DNA from: Rhynchosporium graminicola
Taxonomy: Eukaryota; Ascomycota; Leotiomycetes; Helotiales; Ploettnerulaceae
Direction of reading: 5' to 3'
NCBI GenBank assembly: GCA_900074885.1
Contig: FJUW01000030.1
Location: 62,001-126,000 of the forward strand
DNA: 64,000 nucleotides
Below, one piece after another: positions 24,986 through 36,210 of this stretch. The position numbers were made by a program, and so were the translations under genes. The notes below the pieces were generated by a model that was given only the letters and a program-made list of their open reading frames with translations, had not been told where the DNA came from and did not search any database. The first letter of the stretch is position 1. Every line of letters begins with the position of its first letter.

Positions 24986-25520
24986 GTTGCACATCGCAGC
25001 GAACTACAAAGGTACTTCCCCGCATTCTCAGATGTAATTCTTTATTTTTTGTTGCCTATCGCAGCGACCTACCAAAGTACCACCTTACCCACTTTCAGAA
25101 TCATTATTTTCATTCTTGTTGCACATCGCAACGACTAGATATTGCTTCCCTGATCCCCGTTCAAAGCACCAGTCTAGCCTCACGTGCTCATCAAAAAGCT
25201 GGGCATCCTTACCACTGATCATCAGCCTCTCCGATCGACAATCTCCACGCAAGTCACTCTCTTCGACTCAATTTCCGTAGACGATAGAATAACTCTAAAG
25301 GACAATAAGACCACTTCCCCGAACGGCCCTGTTGCACATCGCAGCGAACTCTAAGACTTCTTCTCTTTCTTCAATTTCTTACTAATCATTCTGTTTTGTT
25401 GCTTATGATAACAACTACAAAAGTACTTACTTCCCCACTCCCAAAACTTCCTGTTGCACATCGCAGCGACTAGACATTGCTTCCCTGTACCCCGTCCAAA
25501 AATTCCTAGCCAGGTTTCTC
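24986..25520. repeat. degenerate tandem repeat, two clusters of three units
   Basis: A phrase close to GTTGCACATCGCAGCGAC starts at 24986, 25051, 25118, 25331, 25398 and 25453. Within each cluster the spacing is 55-67 bases. The two clusters are offset by about 335-347 bases, so a block of three units appears to have been duplicated. The text after the third unit (ACTAGAYATTGCTTCCCTG) is also shared. Between the phrases the units share CTACAAARGTACTT and CACTTTCAGAA-like text. No coding frame runs through it. Nature unknown. Confidence 0.7.
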
Positions 25521-26933
25521 TGTTGGTCAGGAAACTGGAGATCCTGACTAGTAATGACTACGAGGCTCTAGGTTCTGTCTTTTCCTCGACGAGCGATTCG
25601 TGGCCCGAAAACATTTGTATATAATCATATAAAACTGTTTCTCTCTCTCTACTTTCAGTGTTACTGTGTTCGACATTTACTAGTGAATATGAAACTATAC
25701 ACCCGGCTTCTCGATCTTTCGCATAACATGCTGAACAGTGATCTGTTATTCCTGTAAAACGATCAGGCTGATTTATAAAATGGTTTCTTGGCATCTTGCA
25801 CGCTGTGGAAGATATACATAAGCTGAAATCCCTCAGCTGAGAGATTTTGGTTCATATAGAGCCAACTTTCAGCGGGAGATATTTGACTTGAGGGAGAGCA
25901 AAAGCACGAATCGAAGTTTGATTGGCTTGAGTTAAAAAAGACTTCGTCTTTATAAGACTCACGGAAGCCATAGCTTAGACTATTTCGTTACATCCCTACG
26001 TGCTCGGATATCTGAACAGGGTACAAAAATGCCCTCCTTTTTTCAATTTATACGCGATTAATTAAGAGGGTCTGTCTACGTAAATCGTAGATAGCTTTAC
26101 TCGGTCTTTACAGTAGTTCTCTTCCCGAGTATCAGCAGAAGGTACAATAGCTACGCTCCAATTATCTAGTATTGAGATCAAATGTTTATTATTTCATTTA
26201 CTCTCTTCTCTCTCGCGCAATCACAATCTTTCGACTCACAGTGACTCTTTCACGTGCTGGTTTCGATTTGTTTGCTTCGTTTACAGGCGCCGTCGCTGGG
26301 CAAGAATAGCAAGTACGCCTGACGACGCTTTCTTCTGATGCCGAACTTTATTCATAGAACCAATTTGCGACGAATTTCATTTCGTTTATTCAAATGATTG
26401 TTTTTCATTCTCTACGATCGGATGTAGGTTGCCGTAATTATCCCGATCTGATCATCAGCCTGATTTCGAATGCGGATGATATGAACATCCCATTTTCTCG
26501 TCCGTCTCGATGTATTTCCTCCGGGAACTTCTCCCGGAAGTCAATGTGGTTGCTCTATATGAGATCCCATAGTTAACAACAGCTCTGGTACTTTCTAATG
26601 TCATCCACTTGAACGTGGTAGTAGTGTGTCGGAATGGTTCGGAGGGACGAACAGGCTTTCCACGTCAATCCTACCCAATTGAGAACACAAATTGTGCAGA
26701 CATCAGCCAAAGAAGTGCCCACGTTCTTGTTCTCAAGGAAGCTGTTCCTTCCGGAAATCTTAATTTGTAGACATGTCAGGTAGCAGTCATCATGTGTTGA
26801 CTTTGATGTCTCAAAATTTCTCGCTTAGAAAGTGGCGAAGTGGTACAGTAATCCTGTATTGACACTGTCGCGCTTGGCCTCCAAAAGACTCCTTCAACTC
26901 CAAGGGGTAGAAAAAAGCCTTTGCACTGCGACA

Positions 26934-27192
26934 TTAGTGAGTTTTTGAAATTTTGAAACAAAAATCATCCTTGAATTCGTTTGGATCATTTATCCTTTTG
27001 TAGCTAGCTATGTTTCCTTCACTTTTCTCATCGCTTCGCGCCAGTCGCTTGAAAAAGCCGGGCCGATATGTCACGATCTTCAACGGATCCTCAGAACATA
27101 TCACAAAAGCATCATATAGATCTGGAAGAGAAGGTACAGGTGCGACTTCATGAGACAGTATGACGCAGAAGACATCAGACGAGGTAGAAGGA
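26934..27192 (-). pseudogene. unidentified coding remnant or 3' exon
   Basis: The minus-strand frame ending at 26934 contains an 80-residue stretch with the look of a real protein: SSDVFCVILSHEVAPVP, LPDLYDAFVICSEDPLKIV, TYRPGFFKRLARSDE, NIASYKRINDPNEFKDD. The part upstream of about 27192 is unlike protein, and there is an acceptor-like ATATCGCAG there. It may therefore be the last exon of a lost gene. It overlaps the promoter side of the MFS transporter. I do not recognise the family; no start or upstream exons were found. Confidence 0.35.
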
Positions 27193-27282
27193 TAAGTCTC
27201 CCTGCGATATATGATCCTCAGAATTCGGAAACAACGAGTTTCAAATCTTAGCTCTCTTAGTCTGCAGGTATCAATATTCAAA

Positions 27283-28917
27283 ATGAAAAACACACCCCAA
27301 ACCCAAAGACCAAACCTTCGCTCCGTCCTAACCTACCTCACCCTCTCTCTAGCCCACACCCAAGTCGGCTTCAGCACAACCTCGATATCCGGATTCCAAG
27401 CCATGCACGGTTTTCTCGCTGCTTACGGTCATCCGGATCACATCAGCAAGACAGGGTACAACATGGGCATCACACCTCAACAACTCGCTGCTTCCTTTGT
27501 GAACTTCGGTGCCATGCTAGGAATGCTGGCCTCTGTTCCCTTACGCCGATATCTCAGTCGACGGCGCGGTCTCTGGTTCGCATGTGTGGTTTCCGTGGTG
27601 GGGTCGGGATTGCAACTGAAACCTTCGAATGTCGCTGGACTTTATGCTCGCCGATGCGTGATTGGGATTTCAAACGGGCTGTTCGTATCTTTCGCGAAGG
27701 TTTATGCAGTGGAGAGCTCACCGGTCAGGTATAAGCGGGGTGTGTTGAGGGGGTTTATGATTTGGATGTCTGCTGGAAGTTTGTTGGGTGCGATGACGAA
27801 TAACTTTACGAAGGCGATAAAGACGAGCTGGGCTTATAAGATACCGTTGACGTGCCATATTACTATTCCGGCTGTGTTGGTGTTGCTGCTACTTTGGGTA
27901 CCAGAGAGTCCGGGGTGGTTGGTTGAAAGAGGGAAGATGAATGAGGCGAGGGGTGAGCTTGCAAAGTTCAGAAATGATGGCTCGCTACCGGGTGTTATAG
28001 ATAAGGAGTTGCTGGATATAAGTCTTAAAGTCGATAAGAACCGGGAGAAGACGAAAGGATTGGGAAGTCAGTATGTTGAGGTATGGAAGATCGAGCATCG
28101 AAAACGGACGCTCCTCTGTCTCGCACTCATCATGTCGAACTCCGCTTCTGGTATCTGGCTTATGCTCTCCTACGGAACCGTGATGTTCCAACTGGCTGGG
28201 ATTGAACCGACCAGACAAGCATTTCACGTATCCATTTACAACAATCTCGCAAACTTGCTTGGGACTGTCCTCGGTCTGCAACTTCTGAGAACCTCGATAC
28301 GGCGACGAAGTATGATGATAATCGGACATTTCATCCCGGCGATATGTATGCTGAGTATTGCTGTCTCTTCCACGATGAGCCCTGATGATCGATGGACGAA
28401 GAACATTATCCTCGTGTTGATTATCGCACATGGCTTCATCTATTATGCTTTATCGGCTGCAGTGGCCATGCCTCTATGTGAAGAATTTGTTGGAGAGGAG
28501 TGTAAGAGAGTGACTGTGAGGTTTGGAATGTCAGTTAATTATGTGCTTGCTTGTAAGTCACATTCCGCCCATACCAATTACAAGTTTAATGTCAATCTCA
28601 CTGTCGGCAGGGCTAATTACTTTCACGATGCCGTACTTCATCAACCCTCGAGAGTTGAACTGGGGTCCGAAAGTTGCGTATATCTGGGCAGCTTCGAATT
28701 TTGTTGCTGGAAGTAAGTCTCTTTTTCAGATTTTCTACATCGCTCGTTCATTTTAAGAACTCATCAGGCACTGACATGTACGGTAGTTTTCTTTTACTTC
28801 TTTCTACCAGAGTCGAAGAGCTCGCTAGCTCAACCGATGATGTGCATTTTCGCAACTCAGAAGTCTGTTTCGATGCTCGAGACGCAGGCAAGTGTCTCGA
28901 TCAATCCATCACATTGA
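27283..28917 (+). CDS. MFS sugar-porter family transporter
   Basis: Plasma-membrane symporter type of the sugar porter family. Three exons (27283-28552, 28611-28712, 28787-28917) join in phase to 500 residues. I chose the ATG at 27283 (MKNTPQTQRPNLRS), not the upstream in-frame ATG at 27211, because family members start with a short hydrophilic leader before the first span. About twelve hydrophobic segments are visible. Family marks: a GxLLG-like helix (SAGSLLGAMTNN), VPESPGWLVERGKMNEA at the end of the sixth span, and FLPES at the C-terminal end of the last span. After FLPES the expected tail (LEEIDELF-like) is not in frame. The next frame reads DDVHFRNSEVCFDARD, which fits better, so a one-base shift near 28833 may have altered the last 30 or so residues. 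The introns are normal GTAAGT...AG. Substrate unknown. Confidence 0.9.
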
Positions 28918-31430
28918 GTTAAATCACCGGTGGGATCACGAACTCATGATTTTCAACGATAAATTTCTAGTTTAACATGCAAAGGGTTTTCTGCGAACCT
29001 TCAAGCTTAGTCCAGAGCCCGCCCATATATGGAAGAGTATATGTATAGCAGAATAACTGTACTTAGCTCTCCTCATGAAAAATCCTCAGGCTGTGTGCTA
29101 TCGTATCTATCAGTTTCACTTTCAATTCCCCTTATATTCAGACATCACAAGATGGAGTGGAATTTGAACTTCGTCTTCCGAATCCAAGCGTAGCACCGAG
29201 TGGTAATAGACTGGGCAAAGATTTACCACATCACCCAATAGTGATCGCATCATACTGGTCAATCAACACGAAAAGATATGGTCCGATATAAACTTCCCTG
29301 AAATATCCCACAAACGTTCCCAGCATATCAGCCGCACGATAATCCGTAATTTCATTCCAAATAGCCATAACCTTCCCTGGGAACCGTGCCCTTCAGAATA
29401 TTATACACACAATGCAAGGTATGAGGTTTTCCAAAACTCCTCTTATCAAACCATTTCTCATCCTCTCTCCTCTTCGCAAACAAGAATCGTTCCCGTTCTC
29501 CCACCTATAAACACATTGCGCGGTATTGAATTCCCCATTCGCGAACAATCAGCTGTGCGATCCAGCCTGGTAGGCGTCTTAGAGACACACACTTGGTCAA
29601 AGCGAAATCTTTCTATCATCAACAAGTTGTGTGGGAGACCTACCTTTTTGCAAGGTCTGGGGAACAAACTCTTCTCAGATAGCCTTTGTTTATGCGAATG
29701 ACAAAGCAATACTGCGGAAAAAGCTAGTTTTTCCGTCGCCTTGGAAACATCTGACTTAGCAGTCTAGTGAGTTCCCGGCATCGTCGAGTAGCTCGAAATG
29801 GACCTACTGTGAAATCTTACCGCGAGAAAGATACAGGGGGAAAGTCATCATATCGACTGCTGCCAGTTCTGAACTGGGACGGTTTGTCTGCAAACATTGA
29901 ACACCGCCGACATAACCAAGTCGAAACTATTCTCCTTCCATTTCAAGTGACAGGATGTCTGAAGCGTAGGTGACTTTTGTAGGTGACTTGATGAGATGCA
30001 AAAAATGAGCGAAATGGTTATCCCAGTCACTGAGTAAGAAGATTATGAACAGCCTTCTCCAGGGAGGTATCAGCAATCAGAAAATTTTCATCTACTTTAA
30101 GTGGAAGAAATAGGATTTTTAATGATCGAAAGAGAGATCAACTCACCTAAATATGGGCTTCTTCTGCTCATCTTCGCTGCTCGGAGGAAAAAGACCTGTT
30201 TTTGATTGCTTCGCGTATACATTTCGATCCATTCATAATCTGTGGACGAGATTAGTCTACTGTACAAGCGGACTACCAGTCTTTTTGTTTTCATCAGGCT
30301 CGCTAACTACTTATAGAGAGATCCAGTCATACACACTTCATGCCGAGAGTCAAAAATATCAGACAGACAGGATATCTGTTGGGAGAAAAGTCGTTGATCG
30401 AGTAGTGTAAACTCATTAATCGACAAGAAGTATACGCGGACTAAGAGCTTGAAATAGCATCGAAAAAGAAAGCTTCTGCTGATGGTTCATATTTACCTGA
30501 ATTTCCGGTTTGAAGCATGTATTCCGTAATTATTAGATCATCGCATCTACTATCATCCGATTTTCCTGGCTTCATCCAGAGATCTCCCACAGGTGAGAGT
30601 AAATCTATTGTTCGTAGAATTTTTGAATTTTCGAGGCTTGGAAATGATACCAAAGATGATGAGTGCAGAGGGTTCTGTGGCCATTATAGTATGAGATATG
30701 CAACAGGGGTCGAATTCTGATGACTTTATAGATTCGATGTCCGAGTCAAACTTTTACGACAGCGGGTGGGTGTCTAAATGTATTGCTTTTCCAGCACTTC
30801 ATACGTTGAAATTGAATAGGAAGTGATTCGAAGTTAGTACAGTAAAAGCCAAAAAAAAAAGCAAAAAGCAAAATCTTTCGTAACCTCTATATACATCATC
30901 GCGAGAAGAGAAAGCAGAGAAAAATACAATCCTCTTTCTCCCTCGCATAATCCTCCAAGTTTCCACATGTTCGAGATCACCTGTCCCATATCTCTTTCTA
31001 GTATTCTCCTCAACTTTGATGTATTTGCCACCGACAATAGCAGGTACCACGGCCTGCAGGTATGCGTTACATCTATACACTATCTATCAATGACCGGTGG
31101 GTGCTTCCACTCACCCATTCCTCGGATGCCTTACCTAAAGCCGTGTTCGAATCGAGCCTGTCAATACGGGAAATACAAGGACGTTGTACACAGAGTTCGA
31201 TAGGACTGGATTCAGTGTTAAAGATGGACATGCACAGGTGCGGAAGGAAATTTGAGCATGTGGAGTGATGAGGTGTGATGAGATCAGATGAGCCACGTGT
31301 GAAGCATCTACGACATGCAACAAAATCTCCGTTTTCAGAGTTTTATCTGGTAGAATGTAAGAATCACTCTGTATATAAATTTGCACTTTATATCTTAGCA
31401 TAAAGAGAGAGCCCTTTCAGAATAACGAGT
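28918..31430. other. intergenic with one coding remnant
   Basis: Apart from the fragment at 29231-29504 (listed separately) I see no supported gene. Frames at 29.5-29.7, 30.1-30.7 and 30.8-31.4 kb are short and motif-free. Confidence 0.45.
29231..29504 (-). pseudogene. frameshifted fragment of an unidentified gene
   Basis: From an acceptor-like TTATAG at 29505 the minus strand reads GERERFLFAKRREDEKWFD and then FGKPHTLHCVYNILKGTVPRE. A one-base shift is then needed to continue as VMAIWNEITDYRAADMLG, TFVGYFREVYIGPYLFVLI and DQYDAITIG, with a stop at 29231-29233. The composition and hydrophobic pattern are protein-like on both sides of the shift. I do not recognise the family. The frameshift and the lack of upstream exons suggest a decayed gene, though a missed small intron is possible. 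Confidence 0.4.
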
Positions 31431-33341
31431 TCAAATCATCTTCCCCTTAGCATTCCCAATAGCATCCTCCCAAGCCGCCGGTCTCTGTCTCCCACCTCCT
31501 TGTCCCTTCCCAGTTCCATTCAACCAGCTCTCGCACTCCGTTCCCCAGGCAAGTAAATCCATCTCACTCCCCCACTCTCCCATAGCCATGATACCCACCG
31601 GCACCTTGCCCTCCCCTTTCTCCGGCTCCACATATCCCACCGGACAGGAGATCGCAGGATTACCGCAGAAGTTGGCCAGCCAGACATATTCCATACTCCG
31701 GACACTTCGGTTCCCGTCCGTGACACCGTATTTGAGGTCATTTTCTGAACCTATAGGCCAGCCGGCCATGGGGTTGGTGGGAGTCACGATTATGAGACCT
31801 GGATGTTGTTGGTAGAGAAAGGCAAGATGTTGCATTAGCATATTCCTCAATTGTTGCGCGAGCAGAAAATCTTGCGCGGGCGTTTGCGCACCCACGGCGA
31901 TGAGGACTTGGTTTGCTGGATTGAGATCGGCGAGCCAGTCGGTGGGAGAGGCCGGGTTGGCGCGTGCACGGCTGGCCATTTCGGACAGGATGGTAAATGC
32001 GTGCGCGAGTTGACCTTGGGGGATGTAGGGGATTGTGATGTCGATGATTGTATAGCCGAGTTGTTTCTCGTAGTAGTTTACTACTTCGTTGCAAAGAGCT
32101 AGAACGGCGGGGTCGGCGCGGTTGAACCACTCTTTGTAGATACCGATGACTTTGTGTCGATTGATGGAAGCTTTGGAAGGTTTGACGAATAGTGAACATG
32201 TTGGGTCGGAAGGATCGGGATTGGCCATTGTGCGGTAGGCAATCTCTAGGTCTGAGATTGTGGCTGCGAGGGGTCCAGAGTCGGCTACAGTACATCCTAG
32301 ATCTTCGAGGCGGTTGTGAGAGGGTTTCAGACCGTAAATACCGCAGAATGAAGAGGGGATTCGTATCGATCCACCACCATCGACTCCCATTGCAAAAGGC
32401 ACAAGCCCGGCGGAGACGACGTAGCCCGCGCCCCCGGAGGAGCCGCCTGTGTAGTATTGGGAGTTGTGAGGATTGCGCGGCGTTCCCCAAGTGGGATTGT
32501 TGTTAGTGGTATCGGCACCTAGCTCGTGCATGTTCAGTTTGCCCATGACGATTGCACCGGCATTGCGAAGGTTTTGGACGGGATGTGATGATTTCTCGGC
32601 GATCTTGAAGAGCTGGTCGTTTGGCCTTCGACCATTCCTGCTTCTGTAGCCGGCAACATCGGTTTCGTCTTTGATGGCTGTTGGTACGCCGTCTAGAATA
32701 CCGAGTGGAGTTTTGTTCTTGTAACGCAATGTAGAAGCCGCTGCCTCAGCGATGATTTCGTCAACGTTGCTGTCGATGAAGGCTACCGAATGATGAGAGC
32801 TTTGGGAGATGTCTCGACGGATGAGTGGGAGGAGAGACTCGATTACGGCTGTAGGTGTGAGTTCTCCCGACAGATACATGGTATGATATTCCGCAGTCGA
32901 ACGGTATCGACCAGGTGAGTTAGCTGGGGCAATAGGAAATGACTTTAAATCAAGAGTCTGGGGCTCCGAAGTCGAGTTGCCAACGGCAAGTGGGATCACG
33001 GTAGGCTTGAACCGTCAGACCAATCTGAAAGAGACACGAAAGGTTCAACTCACATCATATCTCTCCGGGTAGTCCTTCAGATATGGCAGTCCTCTCAAGC
33101 CATTGAATCCGGCATTTGCCCATAGATGTCTTTGAATGAATTCGAGTCTCGAGACGCTGTATTCGTTAGCTTAGCAGCCAAACTGAAGGATAGAGAGACT
33201 TCACATCCATGCCCCAATAACGAGGATTATGCCAGAGAAGGCTGGATTTGCATCCTTCTTCTTCTGGTATGGGATTGTCGGTCCTTCGACTGCTCGAGGA
33301 TAACCGAAGAAGCGAGGGCCGGGCGGTGATGATTGGTCCAT
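31431..33341 (-). CDS. amidase-signature enzyme with N-terminal membrane anchor
   Basis: Hydrolase of the amidase signature family (carboxylic amide to acid plus ammonia or amine). Three exons (33205-33341, 33054-33156, 31431-33005) join in phase to 604 residues. The start at 33341 gives MDQSSPPGPRFFGYPRAVEG, a Lys-rich patch, then a membrane segment (FSGIILVIGAWIVS, about residues 37-50). A linker follows (RHLWANAGFNGLRGLPYL, KDYPERYDPTVIP) and then the catalytic domain. Catalytic Lys192 lies in PTAIKDE, the cis-Ser at about 269-270 in GGSSGG, and the nucleophile Ser293 in GGGSIRIP. CGIYGLKPSHNR follows. The two introns are 48 nt each. The anchor suggests a membrane-bound enzyme facing the cytosol or the ER/vacuole lumen (inference). 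Substrate unknown. Confidence 0.92.
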
Positions 33342-33979
33342 GGGGTAGGGGGGTAAATAGAGCAGGAGGAGGATCTCGTTACCAGAGTTGAGATGGATGA
33401 TTGTTTTCCAACGTTCAAGAAGAGACTTTTTGTTCGACTAAGAAGTGACTACTTGCTGACTGAGGTTGTTCTTGTGTGATGAATAAGGATGATGGATGGT
33501 GCCGGTCCACGGAACTCGCTTTGATTTATATGCGTTGAGTTGAGTTGAGTTGAGTTGAGATGTCCTTATCACGGGGTCGATAAGAATCCGAGGCCGGGTT
33601 TCGTAAGCACCTACCTAGGTACTGAACTGTAGTACGGTATTCCACCCGCACAGTCTCGATAGGTAGATTGCCCTTCAGAATACCCACAATTACAAGTAAA
33701 AGGGGGATGGGTGGACACAGATTACCGGCCTCCGGTCAGAGTTTACCTACCTATTATAAGTATATCTACCTAGGTGGGTAAGAATAAACTGTAATGCCCT
33801 GACTGCAAGTAGAAATGCCGGGTCCGACCGGCCGGGTATTACGCGGTTATCTCACTAACTCTATCGAGTCACTTTTATAGGTTTATACTTAGTAGCAATC
33901 GACCGAGCACGTGACTTCGTCTATCAATACAAGAGACTAATGAGAGATAGAGGGAAAAGAAAGAACTCCCGAGACACTT

Positions 33980-33981
33980 TT

Positions 33982-34036
<55 letters not shown>

Positions 34037-34192
34037 TGATTGATAGATTGATTGATAGATCGATTGATAGATAGATCGATTGATTGATAGATAGATAGAT
34101 CGATTGATAGATTGATAGATTGATAGATTGATAGATTGATAGATTGATAGATTGATAGATTGATAGATTGATAGATTGATAGATTGATAGAT

Positions 34193-34226
<34 letters not shown>

Positions 34227-34241
34227 ATTGAATGATTGATT
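33980..34241. repeat. compound (GATA)n/(GATT)n microsatellite
   Basis: About 260 bases of mixed GATAGATA, GATTGATA and GATTGATT units, unusually long for a fungal microsatellite. The two long minus-strand frames across it are only its translations (Ser-Ile-Tyr-Leu/Gln patterns). Confidence 0.95.
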
Positions 34242-34507
34242 CATACAAACTGCCACTTCTCACCGCCCGCCCGCGCAGTCACCCCCACCATCGATGATGC
34301 TCATTGCGCCTCGCCTCAATGATGCACCCGAACATCTTGCGATACGATGCGATGTAGGTATATAACCGGATTGCACAGCCTACAAGATCCTGACATCGAC
34401 ACTACAAAGGCAAGGCAGGCCGACAGGCAGACAGGCAGCAACAATCACGCCCTGCTTACTAAGAAATCGTAGAAAGGCCCAAGTATATTTCTATGTTCAT
34501 GATTCCT

Positions 34508-34570
34508 TCACTTCCTACCGTCCTTCCTTCCTTCCTTCCTGCTTCTCGTCTCGTCTCGTCTCGATCTTCC
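34508..34570 (+). promoter_or_regulatory. pyrimidine-rich leader before the SPRY gene
   Basis: A CT-rich tract (CCTTCCTTCC and TCGTCTCGTCTCG repeats) ends about 10 bases before the ATG at 34581. CT-rich tracts just upstream of the start are common in well-transcribed filamentous fungal genes; its function here is inferred. Confidence 0.4.
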
Positions 34571-34580
34571 CTCATCAAGA

Positions 34581-34880
34581 ATGTGCTTTGGCAACAAGCT
34601 CAAAGGCGACGACGACCCCTCGTCGAGATTGAACGACGACTACAACAATCATCTCAACTCGCGACCCGTGGAATCGAAACCCTCCAATACCGGTACGCAT
34701 ACCAAGAACTCAAGCACGATGCCTCAAGATAGTTACAACGCACCTCCGGGGCCTCCGCCGTCGCATCAATACCAGAGTCCCGAGATCTACGGCGCTCCTC
34801 CAGGACCTCCTCCGAATCGAAACAACGAATACTCTGCTCCCTCTGGACCTCCTCCCAGCTTCAATAACAGCAGCAGCAGC

Positions 34881-34920
<40 letters not shown>

Positions 34921-35843
34921 GCACAGGCTATGCCGCACCCTCCGGCCCTCCGCCATCTCATTCATACGATGCACCACCCCAGGAACCCTACCATGACTGG
35001 CAGAATGCAGTCCCAGATACTTCACTTCTCCCTCCACCTCCGTCGATGGGCAACCAAGCCAGCTCTACAAATAACGCAACAGAACAACAGGCCGAACTCG
35101 GAGAGATATGGTGTACACAGAACCCGATGACAGGTCCAGTTACATACCCAGAAGCAGCTCTCGAAGCTATCGCGAAAGGAGAAATCGGCGTCATACGACC
35201 AAGAGACTATCAAGGAAATCTTGAACGTCCACGTCCTGGAGTATGGGCAGGAAAGACAAAGGCTAGCAATCCAGATAACTGCATAATCTCCACCCTACCT
35301 CTCTATACGGTCATATCACATTCTCCTCTCCGGACGGGAAAGACGAAATCGATCTACTACGAAATCCGCATCAACAGGAACAACAGAAGAGAAGTCAGTC
35401 TCGCAATGGGTTTCGGCGCACAACCATATCCGACCTTCCGTCTCCCAGGCTGGCATCGCGGCAATCTAGCGATCCACGGCGACGACGGATCAAAATACAT
35501 CAATGATCGATGGGGTGGAAAGGACTTTACGCAACCATTCAAAGCTGGCGAAACTCTAGGAATAGGCATGACCTTCACAGCTCGGAATATCGACGCACCA
35601 CCTTCGTACGATTCAGCTCCTGCACAAACCATGTCCACGAATCCTATTGATATCGAGGTATTCTTCACAAGAGATGGGAGAAAGGAGAGTAGTTGGAACC
35701 TTCACGAAGAGGGTGATGCGGAGGAAGATCTGCCGGTTACGGGGCTGGAGGGCTTCAATGACTTGTTTGCCATGGTTGGCACGTTCGAGAATGTGGAGTT
35801 TGAGATTGTGTTCAATCAGGGTGAATGGATGTATCATCCTTGA
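34581..35843 (+). CDS. SPRY-domain protein with Pro/Asn-rich N-terminus
   Basis: Single exon, 420 residues. The N-terminus MCFGNKLKGDDD has Cys2, a candidate lipidation site (inference). Residues about 50-150 hold four copies of an (A/S)P(P/S)GPPP motif, spaced with Tyr/Asn/Ser, and a run of about 13 Asn encoded by an AAC repeat (34865-34919). The folded part, about residues 170-418, begins ELGEIWCTQNPMTGPVTYPE and continues with a SPRY-like beta-sandwich: KSIYYEIRINRNNRREVSLAMG, PGWHRGNLAIHGDDG, FTQPFKAGETLGIGM, IDIEVFFTRDG and a final FEIVFNQGEWMYHP. In fungi such SPRY proteins act as protein-binding adaptors, some in membrane-protein sorting. No membrane span is visible here. It is tail-to-tail with the next gene, about 370 bases between stops. 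Confidence 0.85.
34865..34919 (+). repeat. AGC/AAC trinucleotide repeat inside the SPRY gene
   Basis: CAG/AAC triplets in frame encode a Ser run followed by about 13 Asn. Length is likely to vary between strains (inference). Confidence 0.9.
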
Positions 35844-36210
35844 AAAAGGCTGGTTGGGATTTCATTTGGCGTGAGGGTCCTGGGCTATTTTTGGGTATGG
35901 AGCTGAACTGGATCATCCCTTATGTTGTGATATTCCTGTTAATGAGAGTGTCGCAGATACTTGATACATCTCCGAGAATTCTCCTGCGTCATTGCCATAA
36001 TATCTTCCTCTTGCTATTCAGAACTTGGTTACTGGTCAAGTTGGCGGAAGCAACCTTTGAGCCTCAACCCAAAGGCACCTATGAATATCATTCATTACAT
36101 TATGCTACGGTCATACCTGATTCCAGCTTCCAAAGAAAGAAGCTACCCATCTATCCTTGCCCTCGAATCCGTCCATCTTCCTCCCTCTCCCACCATGCAT
36201 AATCAAACCA

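Larger units (their letters stand above)
22531..27282. other. gene-poor 4.7 kb region
   Basis: No intact gene recognised. It contains the promoter of the exchanger gene (22.5-23.1 kb, with G-rich runs near 22.76 kb), a short GTCCAG repeat at about 23278-23303, a degenerate tandem repeat at 24.99-25.52 kb (listed separately), and a protein-like minus-strand remnant at 26.93-27.19 kb (listed separately). Frames at 23.7-24.1 and 25.56-25.8 kb have no recognisable motif. Confidence 0.45.
33342..34580. other. divergent promoter region with microsatellites
   Basis: This is the shared upstream region of the amidase gene (minus) and the SPRY gene (plus). It has a GAGTT run at about 33534-33560, several CTACCTA/TACCTAGG phrases at 33.6-33.8 kb, and the long GATA/GATT repeat listed separately. 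No gene seen. Confidence 0.6.

Noticed and set aside
24986..25520. CRISPR array
   Set aside because: The spaced repeat recalls an array, but units are imperfect, spacing varies, spacers are similar to each other, and the DNA is eukaryotic.
33924..34263. Two long minus-strand frames with Ser-Ile-Tyr-Leu and Gln-Ser-Ile repeats
   Set aside because: They are translations of the GATA/GATT microsatellite in two frames, not genes.
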